A DNA stretch of 64,000 nt from Nannocystis sp. RBIL2 (GTDB taxonomy: Bacteria > Myxococcota_A > Polyangia > Nannocystales > Nannocystaceae), in contig NZ_JAPNJW010000001.1 in assembly GCF_026626745.1 (NCBI RefSeq), forward strand, positions 1,270,001-1,334,000. Reading direction: 5' to 3'. Shown in pieces: positions 61,081-64,000 of the stretch. Below the pieces are notes generated by a model that was not told the origin of the DNA, ran no database searches, and saw only the letters and a list, made by a program, of their open reading frames with translations. A program made the position numbers and the translations under genes. How positions within the stretch are numbered: the first letter of the stretch is position 1; each line of letters opens with the position of its first letter.

Positions 61081-62703
61081 TTACGACGATTCGGTCGACC
61101 GCTGCCCGCGTGCCAGCGACAGCAACGAACGGGCGATCTGGAGCGCCCCGCGCGCCTTCTTGCCGATCCCGGCGCCGTAGATCGCCCGCACCGCGCCCGT
61201 CACCAGCTCGAGCGTCGCAGGCCGTACGGGGTACAGCGCCATCCCTTGTCGCACCGGGAGGCGGTCGGTGACGATCGCCTTCTCGTTGCAGCAGGCGCGC
61301 AGGCCCTCGCGGCCGTTGATGCGCCCGAACCCCGAGATCTTGAGGCCACCGAACGGCAGCGACTGGATCATGTAGGCGAGGCCGAAGTCGTTGACGGTGG
61401 TCATACCGGCCGCGATCGCGCGGGCCAGCCGCTCGCCGCGGGCCGGATCGCGCGTGAACACCGACGATCCGAGGCCGTACGGGCAATCGTTGGCCAGGCG
61501 CACCGCCTCGGCCTCCGAGTTCACCTTCAAGATCACCATGACGGGGCCGAACTGCTCCTCGCGGGTGATCCGCATGGTGTGGTCGACGTCGACCAGCACG
61601 GTCGGCGGGTAGTAGTTGCCCGGCAGGTCGGTCCGCGGCTTGCCGCCGCACAGGACCCGCGCCCCCTTGGCGACGGCGTCGTCGACCAGCTCCTGGACGA
61701 TCTGGAGCTGGCGCGGCATCGTCATCGCGCCGACGTCGACCTCGCCCTGCAGCGGCGGACCCTGGCGCAGCGCCTTCGCCCGCGCCACCACCTCGTGCAC
61801 GAACGCGTCGTAGATGCCGGCGAACACGTACAGCCGCTCGGCGCCGACGCACATCTGCCCGCAGGCGTTGAACACCCCGAACGTGGCGGTGCTGACGGCC
61901 TGCTCGAGATCGGCGTCGTCGCAGATGATCATCGGGTCCTTGCCGCCGAGCTCGAGGACCACCGGCGTGAGCGTCTCTGCGGCCGCCGCCATCACCTTGC
62001 GGCCGTTCTGCGGCGAGCCGGTGAAGAAGATCTTCTCGACGCCGGAGGTCACGAGCGCCGAGCCCGTCTCGCCGTAGCCGGTGACGATCTGCACGAGGTC
62101 GGGGCTGTGGCCGCGGCGCCGCAGCACCTCGGCGAAGATCTCGACGTAGCGCAGCGACGACCAGGTCGCCAGCTCGCTGACCTTGACCACCACCGCGTTG
62201 CCGGCGAAGAGCGCCGGGATCGTCGGGCAAAAGAAGTTGTGGAACGGGAAGTTCCACGGCGCGATCACGCCGATGACCCCGAGCGGCAGGTACTCGACGC
62301 GCGCGGCCTTGTGCGGCAACAACCCCGACGGTCGCCGCTCGGCGCGGAGGTCGGCCTCGCCGTGCGCGATCGTGTAGCGGAGCTTCTCGCAGACGGGGAA
62401 GATCTCTCCCATCGCCGCGTCCACCATCGTCTTCCCGGAATCGCGCACCGCCAGGCGACAGATCTCCTCCTGATGCTGAACGACGTAGCGCAAGATGTCC
62501 GAAAGGACAGCCCGGCGCTCGGCCCACGACGTCTTCGCCCACGCCGCCTGGGCCGCGCGGGCGCGCTGGACCACCGCCACGACCGCGTCCCTGTCCATCA
62601 CAGTCGCCTCGCCGAAGCGTTCGCCGGTGGCCGGGTCGCTGCACGGCAGGACGGTGGGCGGCGGAGGGGGCTCGGGGGGGACGGTGCGCAGCGTGGTCGC
62701 CAT
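61081..62703 (-). CDS. Aldehyde dehydrogenase (NAD(P)-dependent)
   Basis: The 540-residue enzyme oxidises an aldehyde to a carboxylate. It has the family motifs in order: PWNFPFHNFFCPTIPALFAGNAVVVK, FTGSPQNGR, LELGGKDPMII with catalytic Glu at about 251, CGQMCVGAERLYV with catalytic Cys285, and EQFGPVMVILK. The C-terminus is about 40 residues longer than typical, with a hydrophobic AVRAIYGAGIGKKARG region, as in some membrane-associated long-chain ALDHs. Substrate is unknown. A TAAGGT eight bases before the ATG suggests a leaderless mRNA. A repeat (62494-62510) is in frame. Confidence 0.93.
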   Translation of the reverse strand: MATTLRTVPPEPPPPPTVLPCSDPATGERFGEATVMDRDAVVAVVQRARAAQAAWAKTSWAERRAVLSDILRYVVQHQEEICRLAVRDSGKTMVDAAMGEIFPVCEKLRYTIAHGEADLRAERRPSGLLPHKAARVEYLPLGVIGVIAPWNFPFHNFFCPTIPALFAGNAVVVKVSELATWSSLRYVEIFAEVLRRRGHSPDLVQIVTGYGETGSALVTSGVEKIFFTGSPQNGRKVMAAAAETLTPVVLELGGKDPMIICDDADLEQAVSTATFGVFNACGQMCVGAERLYVFAGIYDAFVHEVVARAKALRQGPPLQGEVDVGAMTMPRQLQIVQELVDDAVAKGARVLCGGKPRTDLPGNYYPPTVLVDVDHTMRITREEQFGPVMVILKVNSEAEAVRLANDCPYGLGSSVFTRDPARGERLARAIAAGMTTVNDFGLAYMIQSLPFGGLKISGFGRINGREGLRACCNEKAIVTDRLPVRQGMALYPVRPATLELVTGAVRAIYGAGIGKKARGALQIARSLLSLARGQRSTESS

Positions 62704-63009
62704 GGCGCGGCACCTTAGCGGCTTTGCCGGCGCCCCGGCTTGAGCCGGATCACGTCGTCTGCAAACATCGGCGGGTCGTCGGTCCTCGCATGCTCTTGGC
62801 CTCCGCCGCGCAGATCGTCGCCGTCGCGTCCGACCGGCCCGCACCGCCGGGTTTCGGGTCGACCTCGACGCTGCGCGTCGCCCCGCCGGTCGCGCGCGAG
62901 CTCACGACCGGCCGTGGCGATGAACGGGGCGCCAGCCCGCGCCGCGGCCGTCGGCTCCCGACTTACCTGGCCTTCCGGACAGGTCAACATTAACCTTCGG
63001 ACATCCCCC
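62704..63009. other. 306-base divergent region
   Basis: No gene is supported. The left end holds the ALDH -10; the right end contains degenerate repeats (ACCTGG...GGACAGGT, about 62966-62984) and TAACCT (62991-62996) before the Pro-rich protein gene. Confidence 0.4.
62712..62717 (-). promoter_or_regulatory. Probable -10 element of the aldehyde dehydrogenase gene
   Basis: Minus-strand TAAGGT ends eight bases before the ATG at 62703. Confidence 0.4.
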
Positions 63010-63828
63010 ATGCCGCATTCGCTCGTCGCTCTCCTGTCGTTCGCTCTCCAGCAACCGGCCGCGCCCGTGCCCGTGCCGACGCCGCCCCCCGCCGCAGCGC
63101 CCCCGTCTCAGCCCGCCCCGGCGACGCCCGCCCCTGTCGCTACAGAAGCATCCCCGCCTGCCGCGCCCGCGCCCGCCCCTGCGCCCGCGCAGCCCTACGC
63201 GCAGCCGACTCCGCCGCAGCCGGCCCAGCCTTACCCGACCGCTCAACCGTACGGCACCCCGTCGAACCCGAGTTACCCGCCGCCCGCCACGACCCCGCCG
63301 CCCGTCGCCGCCGAGGGACCCGCGAAGGCCCCCGAGTCGGTCACGCACCGCAAGCTCGTGTTCGCCAACCTCTACGGCCTGAGCTTCAACATCTTCTCGC
63401 CGATCCCCTCCGGGGACTTCACCTTCTTCCTCGGCACCAACTTGCGCCCGCGCAAGAACTGGGCGCGCACCTTCGACTGGAACACCGCGCTCGGCTATCA
63501 GCTCACGCTCTCGGTCGGCTACGCGGACATGCCAACCTTCGGCCTCTCGCCCATGAACTACGAGGGTATCTTCGTCCATCGCCACCACTTCACTGCGATG
63601 GGCTACGGCGGCCAGAGCCAGCGTCTGTTCTATTCGATGGGCGGCGGCGTCATGTTCGCCCTGACGGAGGTGGCCGGCGTCGAGGGCGAGGGCCGCCTCG
63701 GCTACGTGTTCACCAACCCGGCGAATCGGGTCAAGGGCGTGATCGGCGGCCAGGCCCGCCTGACCGCCGTGTTCGGCGGCATCCCGCTGCTGCAGCTCGG
63801 GCCGTTCGTCGGCTTCATGGTCTTCTGA
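63010..63828 (+). CDS. Pro-rich N-terminal region plus predicted beta-barrel protein
   Basis: The 272-residue protein begins with a short hydrophobic stretch (SLVALLSFALQQ), a long Pro/Ala-rich region (about 15-105), and a beta-rich C-terminal region (about 110-272) with repeated aromatic and Gly-rich strands (FANLYGLSFNIFSPIP, TALGYQLTLSVGYADMP, LFYSMGGGVMFALTEVAGVEGEGRLGYVF). This suggests an outer-membrane beta-barrel. I do not recognise a named family. No Shine-Dalgarno is seen. It is divergent from the ALDH gene. Confidence 0.7.
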   Translation: MPHSLVALLSFALQQPAAPVPVPTPPPAAAPPSQPAPATPAPVATEASPPAAPAPAPAPAQPYAQPTPPQPAQPYPTAQPYGTPSNPSYPPPATTPPPVAAEGPAKAPESVTHRKLVFANLYGLSFNIFSPIPSGDFTFFLGTNLRPRKNWARTFDWNTALGYQLTLSVGYADMPTFGLSPMNYEGIFVHRHHFTAMGYGGQSQRLFYSMGGGVMFALTEVAGVEGEGRLGYVFTNPANRVKGVIGGQARLTAVFGGIPLLQLGPFVGFMVF

Positions 63829-63835
63829 CCGTCCG

Positions 63836-63899
63836 GGCAGGTCCCGAAAGACATGCCCCTTCGGACCTGTCCCCGCGGGCATGCCCCACGAGACATGCC
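63836..63899. repeat. Cluster of tandem CATGCC/GGACATG-type repeats
   Basis: About five diverged units (GGGCAGGTCCCGAAAGACATGCCC, GGACCTGTCC, GGGCATGCCCC, GAGACATGCC) in 64 bases, between two convergent genes. Confidence 0.6.
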
Positions 63900-63912
63900 T
63901 TCACGCCCCCGC

Positions 63913-64000
63913 TCAGCGGTGGAAGCGGACGTGGAAGTGGTCGCGGTGACCCTTCCAGTGGCGGATGATGCCGTAGCCGCGGCCCTTGCCGCGCGGGTAC
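63913..64000 (-). CDS. C-terminal end of a probable murein endopeptidase (cut by window edge)
   Basis: The minus strand is open from the window edge to a TGA at 63913-63915, giving 28 residues, YPRGKGRGYGIIRHWKGHR and DHFHVRFHR. The DHFHVRF motif is the zinc-binding end of LAS-type metallopeptidases such as penicillin-insensitive murein endopeptidase (MepA) and some M15 enzymes. The remainder lies outside the window, so the exact family cannot be decided. Confidence 0.6.
   Translation of the reverse strand, partial: YPRGKGRGYGIIRHWKGHRDHFHVRFHR

Noticed and set aside
51594-61271. A plus-strand open frame of more than 3000 codons covering the flotillin operon
   Set aside because: It is antisense to three clear genes, is Arg/Leu/Asp/His-rich with no domain, and arises because GC-biased third codon positions remove stop codons on the other strand.

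Overview
The window comes from a very GC-rich bacterial chromosome, most likely a myxobacterium of the Nannocystis/Enhygromyxa type (Myxococcota). The evidence is indirect but consistent: a C-terminal MYXO-CTERM-like sorting tail, several lipoproteins with long Ser/Thr/Gly/Asp linkers and Cys-rich repeats, a FecR/VIT/VWA/TPR giant protein, an NtrC-type regulator paired with a histidine kinase, and coding regions in which almost every third codon base is G or C. I find no prophage structural genes, no CRISPR array, no rRNA and no complete insertion sequence.

Layout. 1-7.2 kb: end of a glycosyltransferase, an iron-permease-like membrane protein, isocitrate dehydrogenase (icd), the FecR/VIT/VWA/TPR protein and uridine kinase (udk). 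7.6-15 kb: a divergent NtrC regulator/histidine kinase pair, a c-type cytochrome lipoprotein, an OmpA-family protein with thrombospondin type 3 repeats, and recA. 15-18.5 kb: a sparse stretch with two unusual alanine tRNA genes running directly into an mRNA for a 70-residue protein and an HNH nuclease, then an SRPBCC membrane protein. 18.5-31 kb: a neutral ceramidase-like lipoprotein, a monooxygenase-like protein, an EamA transporter, GNAT and methyltransferase genes, clpS-clpA, a FemAB-like protein, a short class-I release factor carrying a prfB-type frameshift site, and a VWA lipoprotein. 31-42.7 kb: a hemerythrin-like protein, prolyl oligopeptidase, an FG-GAP lipoprotein, a Cys-rich/ferritin-like fusion, the threonine catabolism pair (SDR threonine dehydrogenase plus kbl), a Gly/Glu repeat lipoprotein and an M14 carboxypeptidase. 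42.7-51.5 kb: RNase R, a beta-propeller lipoprotein, an acetyltransferase-like protein, htpG and a MYXO-CTERM protein. 51.7-64 kb: a BPL-N-like protein, a three-gene operon (OB-fold/YqiJ-like membrane protein, flotillin, 1798-residue AAA+ ATPase), an aldehyde dehydrogenase, a Pro-rich outer-membrane-like protein and the end of a probable murein endopeptidase.

Four things stand out. (1) The short release-factor gene at 28381-29089 is open only if ribosomes shift +1 at CTT TGA C, preceded by a GGGAG Shine-Dalgarno-like element, as in prfB. (2) A short hairpin with stem (A/C)(A/C)TGTCC, usually a 4-nt loop, then GGACA(T/G)(G/T) recurs more than 25 times, in intergenic DNA and in frame inside genes. 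(3) Two tRNA-Ala-like genes keep the G3-U70 identity pair but share mismatches at 5:68 and 6:67, and the second abuts a Shine-Dalgarno and small ORF followed by an HNH nuclease. (4) The flotillin/giant AAA+ ATPase/OB membrane protein operon is a conserved-looking module without a clear function.

Many genes without a Shine-Dalgarno have a TANNNT -10-like hexamer 6-11 bases before the start codon, suggesting leaderless mRNAs, while others (cytochrome c, OmpA, recA, HNH, htpG, kbl) have clear Shine-Dalgarno sequences.
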